Below, one piece after another: positions 7,105 through 15,227 of a stretch of 34,746 bases of DNA. Location: contig NZ_ATGG01000048.1 in the NCBI RefSeq assembly GCF_000413855.1, positions 1 to 34,746 on the forward strand, read 5' to 3'. The position numbers were made by a program, and so were the translations under genes. The stretch's first letter is position 1. Every line of letters starts with the position of its first letter. The notes under the pieces were generated by a model, which searched no databases, had not been told where the DNA came from, and saw only the letters and a list, made by a program, of their open reading frames with translations. Source of the stretch: Acinetobacter gyllenbergii CIP 110306 = MTCC 11365 (GTDB lineage: Bacteria; Pseudomonadota; Gammaproteobacteria; Pseudomonadales; Moraxellaceae).

Positions 7105-8358
7105 TTAGTTTGCATACACAGGGAATTTTGCACAAACAGCTTCAACTTTCGCTTTTACGTCAGCAATCACTTTCTCGTCACCTTTGCTGTCGATCACGTC
7201 AGCGATCCAACCTGCAAGTTCACGTACTTCAGCTTCACCAAAACCACGAGTCGTCACGGCTGGCGTACCAATACGGATACCAGAAGTTACAAACGGTGAA
7301 CGTGGATCATTTGGAACCGCATTTTTGTTTACAGTGATGTGCGCTGAGCCTAACCAAGCATCAACTTCTTTACCCGTTACGTCTTGTTTGATTAAAGACA
7401 ATAAGAATAAATGGTTTTCTGTACCGCCAGAAACAACATCATAACCACGTGCAATTAACACTTCAGCCATTGCTTGCGCATTTTTCACAACTTGTTGCTG
7501 GTAAGTTTTAAACTCATCAGACATTGCTTCTTTGAAACAGATTGCTTTAGCAGCAATCGCATGCATCAAAGGACCACCTTGGTTGCCTGGGAATACAGCA
7601 GATTGAAGTTTCTTTTCGATTTCTTCGTTTGCTTTAGCAAGGATTAAACCTGAACGTGGACCACGAAGTGTTTTATGCGTTGTTGTCGTTGTTACGTCTG
7701 CAATTTGCACTGGGTTAGGATAAACACCCGCAGCAACTAAACCAGCAACATGCGCCATATCAACAAAAAGGTATGCACCTACTTTGTCAGCGATGTCACG
7801 GAAACGCTGCCAATCAACGATTTGGCTATAAGCAGAGAAACCAGCAACGATCATACGTGGCTTGTGTTCCAACGCTAAACGCTCTACTTCTTCATAATCA
7901 ATTTCGCCAGTTTCAGTATTTAAACCATACTGAACAGCGTTATAGGTTTTACCAGAGAAGCTTACTTTAGCACCGTGAGTCAAGTGACCACCGTGAGCCA
8001 AGCTCATACCAAGAACGGTATCACCTGGGTTAAGAAGCGCTAGGTAAACTGCAGAGTTTGCTTGTGAACCCGCATGTGGCTGAACGTTCGCATAGTCTGC
8101 ACCGAACAACTCTTTTGCACGATCAATTGCAAGTTGTTCAATCACATCCACATATTCACAACCGCCATAATAGCGTTTGCCAGGATAGCCTTCTGCATAT
8201 TTATTCGTAAGTTTTGATCCTTGTGCTTCCATTACAGCTGGTGAGCAATAGTTTTCAGATGCGATTAACTCGATATGTGCTTCTTGGCGTACGCCTTCAG
8301 AAGCAATCGCTTGAGCTAATTCTGGATCAAATTCAGCAATAGAGATATTGGCAAACAT
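7105..8358 (-). CDS. glyA: Serine hydroxymethyltransferase
   Basis: PLP-dependent enzyme that interconverts serine and glycine while passing a one-carbon unit to tetrahydrofolate; cytoplasmic and central to glycine, purine and thymidylate synthesis. The 417-residue length is standard. Visible signatures are IELIASENYCSPAVMEAQGS, NKYAEGYPGKRYYGG, the cofactor segment TTTTTHKTLRGPRSG with Lys229 as the Schiff-base residue (same number as in E. coli), and FPGNQGGP. The ATG at 8358 gives the standard N-terminus. It is a single-gene unit: an extended -10 promoter lies about 55 bp upstream and a terminator about 12 bp after the stop. Codon use differs clearly from the AT-rich genes on its 3' side. 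Confidence 0.98.
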   Translation of the reverse strand: MFANISIAEFDPELAQAIASEGVRQEAHIELIASENYCSPAVMEAQGSKLTNKYAEGYPGKRYYGGCEYVDVIEQLAIDRAKELFGADYANVQPHAGSQANSAVYLALLNPGDTVLGMSLAHGGHLTHGAKVSFSGKTYNAVQYGLNTETGEIDYEEVERLALEHKPRMIVAGFSAYSQIVDWQRFRDIADKVGAYLFVDMAHVAGLVAAGVYPNPVQIADVTTTTTHKTLRGPRSGLILAKANEEIEKKLQSAVFPGNQGGPLMHAIAAKAICFKEAMSDEFKTYQQQVVKNAQAMAEVLIARGYDVVSGGTENHLFLLSLIKQDVTGKEVDAWLGSAHITVNKNAVPNDPRSPFVTSGIRIGTPAVTTRGFGEAEVRELAGWIADVIDSKGDEKVIADVKAKVEAVCAKFPVYAN

Positions 8359-8412
8359 TAGCGGAGGGTCCTATGAATTAGGGCTTTTAAGCCGTGCTAA
8401 AGATTGGTGCAT

Positions 8413-8421
8413 ATTGTAGCA
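8413..8421 (-). promoter_or_regulatory. Probable glyA promoter (extended -10)
   Basis: On the reverse strand the sequence reads TGCTACAAT, an extended -10 element (TG-n-TACAAT). The -35 region is poor, as is common with extended -10 promoters. Transcription would start near 8405, giving a leader of about 47 bases with a small GGCTT/AAGCC hairpin. Confidence 0.5.
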
Positions 8422-8552
8422 CGAAGTTTATGGTTTCACAGATTGATATTTATTTAATTATTCGTGAATTTTATTCATTCTTAGCAGGGGTTTTGATAGG
8501 CCAAAATCAACAAGCTATTTTTTATACATTTTACATCTTAGAGACTTGCATT

Positions 8553-8589
8553 GAAAAAGCCCAATCTTCGCAAAATGGAAAATCGGGCT
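8553..8589 (-). terminator. Terminator of the alpha/beta-hydrolase gene
   Basis: On the reverse strand AGCCCGATT pairs with GATTGGGCT (two G-U pairs), followed by TTTTT. It lies 12 bp after the stop of the gene ending at 8601. Confidence 0.65.
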
Positions 8590-8600
8590 ACTCTCTTCTC

Positions 8601-9851
8601 TTAATTATTGGCAGGCATCGCCGCTTTTACATCCTTGACAATCTCACCTATATTCAAGACATACGCCGAGCCATGATCCCATTCAGTATTGGTAATGTAC
8701 TGGATTTTTGACCCTTTGTTTTGTGCAATTAATACCAACGCATCCGTTGCAGCTTTAGGAACCGTTGTATCTTTTGCTCCTTGATAAATTACTACAGGCT
8801 GACTCAATTTCACCTGAGCTGGCTGAGAATCAGTTTCCAAGAACGTTTTTACCAAAGGCACAGCCATAAAATTGGTTTGTGTTCTTGGATAATTGGTTAA
8901 ACTATTATTGTTTTTACTCGCATAATCCTGCATCGCTGCTCCAAATTTCTGACCTAATACATCATAGCAATCTGATTCAGCCTGTTTCGCTATCAAATCA
9001 GTTGGCGTTTTAAAAACATTAGCGTAATTAAAACTTGGTTCAAGATTTCTTAAACCTGCAGTGATCAAAGCGGTAAATGTATCTAGCTGGGCATACATCG
9101 CAATTTTTTGCGCTAAAGGTGCATTCTCAACTGACGCATTACCATTCACCAAAATTGCAGCTAAATTAGAGGCAGGTGCAACAGCAATTGTCCCCTTATA
9201 GTCAAGCTTAGCACGGCTTTGATATTGTGCTGCCCCCAATGCGGCTTGCCCACCTTGAGAATGCCCAACTGTCATCCATTGCCGTGAAACCAATTTACCT
9301 TGCCCTGCTAAATAAGATCGCGCAGCAACCACCGCATCGGTAATCGAATAGGCTTCACTTTTTACATTTAGGAACGGATGCAACTCGCGACCACTTGGCT
9401 CACCTAAACCTTCATAATCAGGTGCAACCACCACATAGCCCGCTGCCAGAAATTGGGTAATCATACCTTGAATATACATATTGGTTGCATTTCGGCTTGG
9501 TGCACATTGATCAGCAACGCCAGTCGTGCCATGCGCCCATGCAACAATTTTCCAGCCGCCAGCAGGTGTTGGCCCACCAGGTACAAATAATAGTGAGGTC
9601 GCCATGGTCTCTTTGCCATTTTGTCCTAACATTTTATACGTCATGACCGAACTTTCAGCAGCCACGGCGCTAAAGTCTGTTTTAGTATAAGCAACTGGAA
9701 TACCCACCACAGGATTTTTAATGTTGTTTTCTGGAATACCTGGCTTCGGTACAAACGAAATATTGTCGTCATCGCCATTACACGCGGTAAGCAATACACT
9801 TGAGCTCAGCAGTGCAACCGTTAATAATTTCATGTTCATGTTCATGTTCAT
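8601..9851 (-). CDS. Secreted lipase-like alpha/beta-hydrolase lipoprotein
   Basis: A 416-residue protein with a lipoprotein signal peptide (lipobox LTAC, Cys24), so it is anchored in the outer or inner membrane. The catalytic fold is clear: VAWAHGTTG near residues 103-111 (oxyanion region), APDYEGLGEP, the nucleophile elbow GHSQGG with Ser198, QGAKDTTVP (acid region) and WDHGSAY (probable catalytic His). This pattern fits secretory lipases and related esterases; the substrate cannot be told. The N-terminus is a repeat of Met-Asn encoded by a hexamer (ATGAAC) present three times, with another ATG just upstream out of frame; the exact start is therefore uncertain by two to six residues. An AGGGA lies close upstream. 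Confidence 0.88.
   Translation of the reverse strand: MNMNMNMKLLTVALLSSSVLLTACNGDDDNISFVPKPGIPENNIKNPVVGIPVAYTKTDFSAVAAESSVMTYKMLGQNGKETMATSLLFVPGGPTPAGGWKIVAWAHGTTGVADQCAPSRNATNMYIQGMITQFLAAGYVVVAPDYEGLGEPSGRELHPFLNVKSEAYSITDAVVAARSYLAGQGKLVSRQWMTVGHSQGGQAALGAAQYQSRAKLDYKGTIAVAPASNLAAILVNGNASVENAPLAQKIAMYAQLDTFTALITAGLRNLEPSFNYANVFKTPTDLIAKQAESDCYDVLGQKFGAAMQDYASKNNNSLTNYPRTQTNFMAVPLVKTFLETDSQPAQVKLSQPVVIYQGAKDTTVPKAATDALVLIAQNKGSKIQYITNTEWDHGSAYVLNIGEIVKDVKAAMPANN
9831..9851 (-). repeat. ATGAAC hexamer repeat at the hydrolase start
   Basis: On the reverse strand the unit ATGAAC occurs three times in tandem followed by a fourth ATG, so four Met codons are available in one frame. A change in copy number would alter the distance from the ribosome-binding site but not the frame. 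Confidence 0.75.
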
Positions 9852-9981
9852 GTCATGTTTCCCTGATTTTTATCGTTTTCATTTTAGTACTTAGTATTTC
9901 TTTTACGAAGGCAAATACTTCCATAAGAATGCGCTAAATCCCAAATTGTTCAAGTATTTTTTTATTTTGCTGTTTATTTGC

Positions 9982-10028
9982 GCAGTTTTAGCCAAACTCT
10001 TTTTTAAATTTAAAAAAAACTAAACTGC
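9982..10028. repeat. Long imperfect inverted repeat between divergent genes
   Basis: GCAGTTTTAG at 9982-9991 is nearly complementary to CTAAACTGC at 10020-10028. Inside lies a perfect 18-base palindrome (TTTTTTAAATTTAAAAAA, 10000-10017). It sits between the reverse hydrolase gene and the forward exonuclease gene. It may be a bidirectional terminator-like structure, an operator, or an AT-rich UP element; function unknown. Confidence 0.5.
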
Positions 10029-10105
10029 ATCTGCCTTATTCAGCACAGCTTATGAAGAATTTCTTGTAAGATATTGAAATTCTCAACTCAAGCTAGGGCA
10101 ATGTT

Positions 10106-10789
10106 ATGCAAGCAATCATTTTAGATACTGAAACACATACGCTGAATGGGTTGCCGATTGAAATTGCCTATGCCCCAATTGAAATTGAAAATGGAAAGCT
10201 CAGTCTCGATAAAAAACAAATTTTTGATCAGCTTTACCAAGTTGGTCAGCCTATTTCCTTCGCGGCAATGGCGGTCCATCATATTTTAGAATCCGATCTC
10301 GTAGACCAACCTTTTTATAATGAATTTCAACTTCCTGTTGAAACGACTTATATCATAGGGCACAACGTTGATTATGATATTGCAGCTATTGCACGTTGTG
10401 GCATTGATACCTCAAAACTAAAACCAATTTGTACTTTGGCCTTAGCACGTCACGTATGGGAAGATGCCGAAGCGCACAATATTTCCGCCCTGATTTATCT
10501 GATCTCAAAAGGCAGTGATAAAGCACGAGAAATGTTGAAAGGTGCACATCGGGCTGATGCCGACATTATCTTAACCGCCAATATTCTGATGCATATCATT
10601 CATCAGTTGAACATTCAAAATATTGAACAGCTTTATCTTGCATCTGAAGATGCCCGTATTCCTAAAAGCATTACTTTTGGTAAACATAAAGGTACTGCCA
10701 TTCAGGACCTCCCTGCTGATTACATTCAATGGCTCATGCGTCAGGAAGATCTTGACCCGTATTTACGCAAAGCTTTAGAAACTAAATGA
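10106..10789 (+). CDS. exoX: DEDDh 3'-5' exonuclease, ExoX-like
   Basis: The 227-residue product has the DnaQ-type exonuclease motifs: Exo I at Asp7-Thr-Glu9, Exo II in GHNVDYD (His86-Asp89), and Exo III with His148 and Asp153 (HRADAD), the same spacing as HRALYD of E. coli ExoX. After the nuclease domain comes the short C-terminal module FGKHKGTAIQDLPADYIQWL near residues 192-211, also present in ExoX and in DUF3820 proteins. It probably degrades single-stranded DNA ends in repair, for example in mismatch repair or UV repair. It has its own upstream region and no close partner. The assignment to ExoX rather than a general DnaQ-like nuclease rests on the shared C-terminal module. Confidence 0.85.
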   Translation: MQAIILDTETHTLNGLPIEIAYAPIEIENGKLSLDKKQIFDQLYQVGQPISFAAMAVHHILESDLVDQPFYNEFQLPVETTYIIGHNVDYDIAAIARCGIDTSKLKPICTLALARHVWEDAEAHNISALIYLISKGSDKAREMLKGAHRADADIILTANILMHIIHQLNIQNIEQLYLASEDARIPKSITFGKHKGTAIQDLPADYIQWLMRQEDLDPYLRKALETK

Positions 10790-10897
10790 GTGAAATAAAG
10801 GATAACGTTCTCAATTTTTAGCTTATTTGCCACTTACTTTAAACAAGGCAATGATATTTAATAAATTGTTAACATTATTGTCATTTTTTAACCTTAT

Positions 10898-10936
10898 CTT
10901 AATCTCCGTCTAGATCTTGATTTGGGGGAGATTAAG
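10898..10936 (+). promoter_or_regulatory. Hairpin that would cover the ribosome-binding site
   Basis: CTTAATCTCC (10898-10907) is perfectly complementary to GGAGATTAAG (10927-10936), with 19 bases between. The right arm contains the ribosome-binding site GGAG, eight bases before the ATG at 10939. In RNA the stem would hide this site, as in thermosensors or translational switches. It could also be a DNA operator. Confidence 0.55.
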
Positions 10937-10938
10937 AG

Positions 10939-11526
10939 ATGTCACATTTTTTTAAAACCGAGCTTGGGCAAACAGCCCTACAACAACGCAGTATTGCATT
11001 GACTGCACGTCAACGTCGTCTACTGCTATTAATTGACCATGAAGATTTTAAAGAACTAGATCAAGACTATAAGGAAAGGATTGCACCAACTGAACTGGTT
11101 CAACAACTGATTGATATGGGTCTACTGGCTGAACAAGCAACACCTATCGTTCAAAAAGCAAATCCAGTACCCGAATTAAAAGTTCATGATCTCAAAACAG
11201 CATCAGAGCCCGTTATAACACAAGAAACAATCGCACCAAGACCTAGTGCGGCTGAACTAAAACCAGAACCAGAAATCGAACCTGAAATTATTGAATTAGA
11301 AAAATTACCCTTTGTTGAAATCCAGCAAGTCATGATTCAAACGCTCACGACCTATTGCGGTCTAATGGCGCGCCCATTGATACAAAAAATTCAGTCGATT
11401 AGTTCTTTACAACAACTCAAAGTCTGCCAAATGCAATGGATAACCTCACTGCAAGAATCACGAATTCCACCTGCTCAACTCAATCAAACTTTAAAATTGA
11501 TCAATTATTCAGTGCAGCATTTATAG
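10939..11526 (+). CDS. Hypothetical protein with Pro/Glu-rich linker
   Basis: This 195-residue protein has no signal peptide. The N-terminal 70 residues (TELGQTALQQRSIALTARQR, then RLLLLIDHEDFKELD) look like a small helical domain that may be a winged-helix-like fold. An acidic, Pro-rich linker follows (about residues 85-125, PEPEIEPEIIELE), then a helical C-terminal domain of about 70 residues. The layout suggests a regulatory or adaptor protein. I recognise no named family. The strong ribosome-binding site (GGGGGAG) is inside a perfect inverted repeat, so translation may be controlled. No operon partner: the next gene is a tRNA. Confidence 0.8.
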   Translation: MSHFFKTELGQTALQQRSIALTARQRRLLLLIDHEDFKELDQDYKERIAPTELVQQLIDMGLLAEQATPIVQKANPVPELKVHDLKTASEPVITQETIAPRPSAAELKPEPEIEPEIIELEKLPFVEIQQVMIQTLTTYCGLMARPLIQKIQSISSLQQLKVCQMQWITSLQESRIPPAQLNQTLKLINYSVQHL

Positions 11527-11607
11527 TTGGATATGTAGAATATCGATAAGTTGAGAATAAAATTGATGTTTTAATAAACAAGAAGTAGCTTTATTGGAAG
11601 GTATATA

Positions 11608-11636
11608 TTTACCTGCCTGTGTTTTTTGCCTATGAT
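11608..11636 (+). promoter_or_regulatory. tRNA-Arg promoter
   Basis: TTTACC (-35), a 17-base spacer, and TATGAT (-10) end 11 bases before the first base of the tRNA. The -10 is one base from consensus. The start of transcription would fall about 5 bases before the mature tRNA. Confidence 0.7.
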
Positions 11637-11647
11637 GTGGCACGCAT

Positions 11648-11723
11648 GCGCTCATAGCTCAACTGGATAGAGTACAGGTCTCCGAAGCCTGTGGCGTGGG
11701 TTCGAGTCCCGCTGAGCGCACCA
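11648..11723 (+). tRNA. tRNA-Arg (anticodon CCG)
   Basis: The 76 bases fold as a cloverleaf: acceptor GCGCTCA/TGAGCGC, D arm GCTC...GAGT, anticodon stem CAGGT/GCCTG with loop CTCCGAA (anticodon CCG), T arm GTGGG-TTCGAGT-CCCGC, and an encoded CCA. It reads the rare arginine codon CGG. Its 3' end shows no repeated copy in the window, so no integrated element is visible here. Confidence 0.96.
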
Positions 11724-11862
11724 TTGCATCTCCTTACCTTCTCTCTACCCTCTTATTTTTATAATCGTTCTGTTTTTAACACGCCATAAACCTATTTTTC
11801 TACTTGGTTTATTTTTTCATATCGCTCAAAATACCCCATCTATTTAACAACGTGAGACGTTT

Positions 11863-12798
11863 ATGACTGATGCTTTGGTGTTGAGCGGTTTGTCCAAAAC
11901 TTATCGTAATGGTTTTCAGGCGTTAAAAGGGATTGACCTTACCGTACCTGAAGGTGAATTTTATGCATTATTAGGACCTAATGGTGCAGGAAAATCGACA
12001 ACGATTGGTATCATCAGCTCTTTAACCAAAAAAACATCTGGTTCAGTAGAGATTTTTGGGCATAACTTAGATACCCATCCCTCACATGCAAAACAATGTC
12101 TTGGTGTTGTTCCTCAAGAATTTAACTTTGGTCAATTTGAAAAAACTTTCGATATTTTAGTGACCCAAGCGGGTTATTACGGCATTCCGAAGAAGTTGGC
12201 CGAACAACGTGCTGAACACTATTTAGAAAAGCTTGGCTTATGGGAAAAACGCAATATTCAATCGCGTATGCTCTCAGGTGGTATGAAACGCCGTTTAATG
12301 ATTGCACGTGCGATGATGCATGAACCTAAACTGCTGATCCTCGATGAACCGACTGCTGGCGTTGATATTGAGTTACGTCGTTCGATGTGGGACTTCCTCA
12401 CCGAAATGAATGAAAATGGCACATCAATCATCCTGACCACACACTATTTAGAAGAAGCAGAAATGCTGTGTCGTCGTATCGCAATTATTGACCGCGGTGT
12501 GATTAAGGAAGATACCTCAATGAAAGGTTTCCTCAATCAATTGAATGAAGAATCGTTTATCTGTGATTTAGCTGAACCAATCGAAACTTTTGACCTGAAT
12601 ATTATAGGTTTTAAATTTAATCTGATTGATCCGGTTACCCTAGAAGTCACCATGGATAAGGCGCATAGCATGAATGACCTCTTCCTGTTATTACAGTCAC
12701 AGAATATCCAAGTCAGCAGTATGCGTAATAAATCGAATCGCTTAGAAGAATTGTTCGTGAAAATGGTCGAGAAGAATCTTGCAGGAGCGGATCAATGA
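11863..12798 (+). CDS. ABC transporter ATP-binding protein (YadG-like)
   Basis: A 311-residue ABC ATPase. Walker A is GPNGAGKST (residues 38-46), the signature LSGGMKRRL is near residue 137, and Walker B LLILDEPTAGVD follows, with the switch His in TTHYLEEAE. The C-terminal 90 residues form an extra domain typical of drug- or polysaccharide-type exporters with separate ABC-2 permeases. The closest known layout is E. coli yadG-yadH; the substrate is unknown. Its stop overlaps the ATG of the permease (ATGA), so the two are translationally coupled. They head an operon that continues through queF to 15073. Confidence 0.93.
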   Translation: MTDALVLSGLSKTYRNGFQALKGIDLTVPEGEFYALLGPNGAGKSTTIGIISSLTKKTSGSVEIFGHNLDTHPSHAKQCLGVVPQEFNFGQFEKTFDILVTQAGYYGIPKKLAEQRAEHYLEKLGLWEKRNIQSRMLSGGMKRRLMIARAMMHEPKLLILDEPTAGVDIELRRSMWDFLTEMNENGTSIILTTHYLEEAEMLCRRIAIIDRGVIKEDTSMKGFLNQLNEESFICDLAEPIETFDLNIIGFKFNLIDPVTLEVTMDKAHSMNDLFLLLQSQNIQVSSMRNKSNRLEELFVKMVEKNLAGADQ

Positions 12799-13568
12799 AT
12801 TTTAGTCAATTACAAACCGCCCTGTGGACCTTAGTGGTTAAAGAAATTCGTCGCTTTATGCGAATTTGGCCACAAACCCTGCTTCCACCCGCCATCACCA
12901 TGAGTTTGTACTTTGTGATTTTTGGCAACTTGGTGGGTTCCCGTATTGGTGAAATGGGCGGCTTTAGCTATATGCAGTTTATTGTGCCCGGCTTGATTAT
13001 GATGGCTGTAATCACCAACAGCTATGCCAACGTTTCCTCAAGTTTCTTTAGTGCCAAATTCCAAAAAAGTATTGAAGAACTCATTATGAGCCCAGTACCC
13101 TTACACTTAATCTTATGGGGTTATGTGATTGGTGGTGTTAGCCGTGGTGTGTTGGTCGGTTTGATCGTCACGATAATGAGCCTATTCTTTACTCACTTAG
13201 AAATTTATAATGTATTTGTGACTATATATACAGTCATTATTACTTCATTATTATTTTCATTGGGCGGTTTCATCAATGCGGTCTATGCCAAGTCATTTGA
13301 TGATATTTCAATTATCCCAACTTTCGTATTGACACCTCTTACCTATTTAGGTGGTGTGTTTTATGCCATTAGTGCGCTCAGCCCATTTTGGCAAAACGTG
13401 TCTTTAGTTAATCCAATTGTATATATGGTCAATGCCTTCCGTTACGGTATCTTAGGTCATAGCGATGTCAATGTGTCCTTATCATTAGGCATCGTGACGC
13501 TATGCTGTGTTGTCCTTTATGCAATCGCCTATCATTTATTAGCTCGTGGTTCAGGAATGCGTGAATGA
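12795..13568 (+). CDS. ABC-2 type permease (YadH-like)
   Basis: The 257-residue inner-membrane protein has about six hydrophobic segments and the ABC-2 pattern: PGLIMMAVITNSYANVSSSF near residue 70, then FQKSIEELIMSPVP, and PLTYLGGVFYAISALSPFW before VNPIVYMVNAFRYG near the end. It pairs with the preceding ATPase (4-bp overlap) to form an exporter of unknown substrate. Its own stop overlaps the queF start by 4 bp. Confidence 0.93.
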   Translation: MNFSQLQTALWTLVVKEIRRFMRIWPQTLLPPAITMSLYFVIFGNLVGSRIGEMGGFSYMQFIVPGLIMMAVITNSYANVSSSFFSAKFQKSIEELIMSPVPLHLILWGYVIGGVSRGVLVGLIVTIMSLFFTHLEIYNVFVTIYTVIITSLLFSLGGFINAVYAKSFDDISIIPTFVLTPLTYLGGVFYAISALSPFWQNVSLVNPIVYMVNAFRYGILGHSDVNVSLSLGIVTLCCVVLYAIAYHLLARGSGMRE

Positions 13569-14380
13569 GTGTTGAACATTCTTTATTGGGTAAAGATACC
13601 CAATACCCTACTCAATATCAGCCAGATGTTTTATTTCCAATTGCGCGTGCTGAGTCTCGTCAACAATATGCGCATATTGAAGGCATTACTCAAGGTAAAG
13701 ACTGGTGGCATGTATTTGAAATTTCATGGCTGAATCATCTTGGTTTACCGCAAGTGGCAATTGGTCGCTTAACCTTACCTGCCAGCTCACCTAATTTAAT
13801 TGAATCAAAGTCATTAAAACTTTATTTCAACAGCATGAACTTCACTCAATTTGAGTCTCAGCAAGCCTTTGTTGAAACCGTTGAGCGTGATTTATCCCAT
13901 GCTGCTGGTGCAAAAGTTGAATTACAACTGTTCCAAGTTGATGATTTAGAGATATCTAAACCTCAAGGGATTTGTATTGATGATCTCATTCCTGAGCGTT
14001 TATCAGAGCATCCTGACTCAACCTTGTTGCAATTGGATACAACCACAGAAGACGATGTCGAAATCGAGTTGTACTCGCATTTATTAAGAAGTAATTGTCC
14101 TGTGACAGGCCAGCCAGATTGGGGCACTGTTTTTATTCGTTTGCAAGGTAAAAAACCTTGTTATCGCAGCATTTTAGCTTATATTATCTCGTACCGTCAG
14201 CATAATGGTTTCCATGAACAATGTGTTGAGCAAATATTTGCGGATATTTGGCAACTGTTAAAGCCAGAAAAGCTGATGGTCTATGCAACTTATACTCGCC
14301 GTGGGGGCTTGGATATTAACCCATGCCGAGTATCAGATTTGTCATGGATGCCCGAGCCAATTCGCTTGGCACGACAATAA
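13565..14380 (+). CDS. queF: NADPH-dependent 7-cyano-7-deazaguanine reductase
   Basis: QueF reduces preQ0 to preQ1, the last free-base step on the way to queuosine in tRNA. The 271-residue protein is the long two-domain form. The QueF motif ESKSLKLYFNSMNFTQF sits at residues 80-96; the catalytic Cys178 and Asp185 lie in SNCPVTGQPDWG; and TRRGGLDINPCR closes the active site near the end. The gene overlaps the permease by 4 bp, so it is expressed with the transporter genes. Whether that exporter has anything to do with queuosine is not shown. No preQ1 riboswitch is seen directly before it. Confidence 0.96.
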   Translation: MSVEHSLLGKDTQYPTQYQPDVLFPIARAESRQQYAHIEGITQGKDWWHVFEISWLNHLGLPQVAIGRLTLPASSPNLIESKSLKLYFNSMNFTQFESQQAFVETVERDLSHAAGAKVELQLFQVDDLEISKPQGICIDDLIPERLSEHPDSTLLQLDTTTEDDVEIELYSHLLRSNCPVTGQPDWGTVFIRLQGKKPCYRSILAYIISYRQHNGFHEQCVEQIFADIWQLLKPEKLMVYATYTRRGGLDINPCRVSDLSWMPEPIRLARQ

Positions 14381-14413
14381 AACGAATAAATTTGATATAG
14401 AGGACGTTCTTCA

Positions 14414-15073
14414 ATGACCAGTTATTTCGGGATTCTTCCGTCAGCAAGTTTGAGTCAGGACATTCAACTTGCGCAAGCCAACCGTGACAGTAAAGAGCCT
14501 CAATACCCTTTACGTGACAAAATTTCTCTACAGCTAACTGATGAGTTAATTGACACTATGTTGGTTCACTTGGTTCAACAATTTCCACCAAGTGACAAAC
14601 GTGATACTACTGAAGGTCTTGCGATTAAAATTCGCGGCATTGTTGAAACCCTAATGAAACAGCTCTTAGGCAAAGCCTCTAATGAACAAGTGCTTGAATC
14701 ACTCGCATTCATGGAAAAGAGCTTGTTTATTGATAATGATGGTAAACAACGTATTGGTACGGTATTACCAGACAATCTTGTCAATGACATGAAAAAAAGC
14801 TTTGCAGAAGTGGCTGCTGGAAACGGTAAAGAGCAACGTGATGCTTTAACGCAGCAGTTTAAAAAGTTTGCAGATGCATTGATTCACCACTTTATGACTG
14901 AATTTAACAAAACCCTTGGTCTAGGTATGGTGAAACGTGGCGTAGCCAGCGTTGCAACCAGCGGCGTAGAAACTGCTGTTCATATCGTGATTAAAAAATT
15001 GATTCCGAGCTTAAGCCAAGTGGAACTTGAAGTCTTTACCAAGCACTTCGACCAACTTTTGGTACAAAAATAA
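14414..15073 (+). CDS. Hypothetical protein, last gene of the queF operon
   Basis: This 219-residue soluble protein has no signal peptide. It is mostly helical by composition, with an internal hydrophobic, small-residue stretch (GVASVATSGVETAVHIVIKK) that could be amphipathic or a membrane-associated helix. It follows queF by 33 bp with a GAGGA ribosome-binding site and precedes a strong terminator. I do not recognise a family. Its role beside queF and the exporter is unknown. Confidence 0.85.
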   Translation: MTSYFGILPSASLSQDIQLAQANRDSKEPQYPLRDKISLQLTDELIDTMLVHLVQQFPPSDKRDTTEGLAIKIRGIVETLMKQLLGKASNEQVLESLAFMEKSLFIDNDGKQRIGTVLPDNLVNDMKKSFAEVAAGNGKEQRDALTQQFKKFADALIHHFMTEFNKTLGLGMVKRGVASVATSGVETAVHIVIKKLIPSLSQVELEVFTKHFDQLLVQK

Positions 15074-15090
15074 GTTTAGAATGATAAGAA

Positions 15091-15121
15091 AGCGACGATT
15101 ACCAAATCGTCGCTTTTTTTA
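15091..15121 (+). terminator. Terminator of the yadG-yadH-queF operon
   Basis: AGCGACGAT and ATCGTCGCT form a perfect 9-bp stem with a TACCAA loop, followed by seven or more T. It closes the operon that starts at 11863. Confidence 0.9.
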
Positions 15122-15227
15122 TGCCAAATTAATCGCTTATAAATGTCACAATTTCTAAATTTGCATTGTCTAAATCAGCGTTTATGTTAGCATTCGCGAA
15201 GCGTTGATTTACCTGATTTAGAATCGC

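Noticed and set aside
8394..8711. Forward 105-codon ORF between glyA and the hydrolase gene
   Set aside because: It runs over the glyA promoter, the hydrolase terminator and the antisense of the hydrolase tail, and has no protein-like pattern.
11648..11723. tRNA-Arg as the attachment site of an integrated element
   Set aside because: No repeat of the tRNA 3' end and no integrase are seen nearby; the next genes are ordinary core genes.
13400..13564. preQ1 riboswitch before queF
   Set aside because: queF overlaps the permease gene by 4 bp, so there is no leader for a riboswitch and none is visible upstream of the operon.
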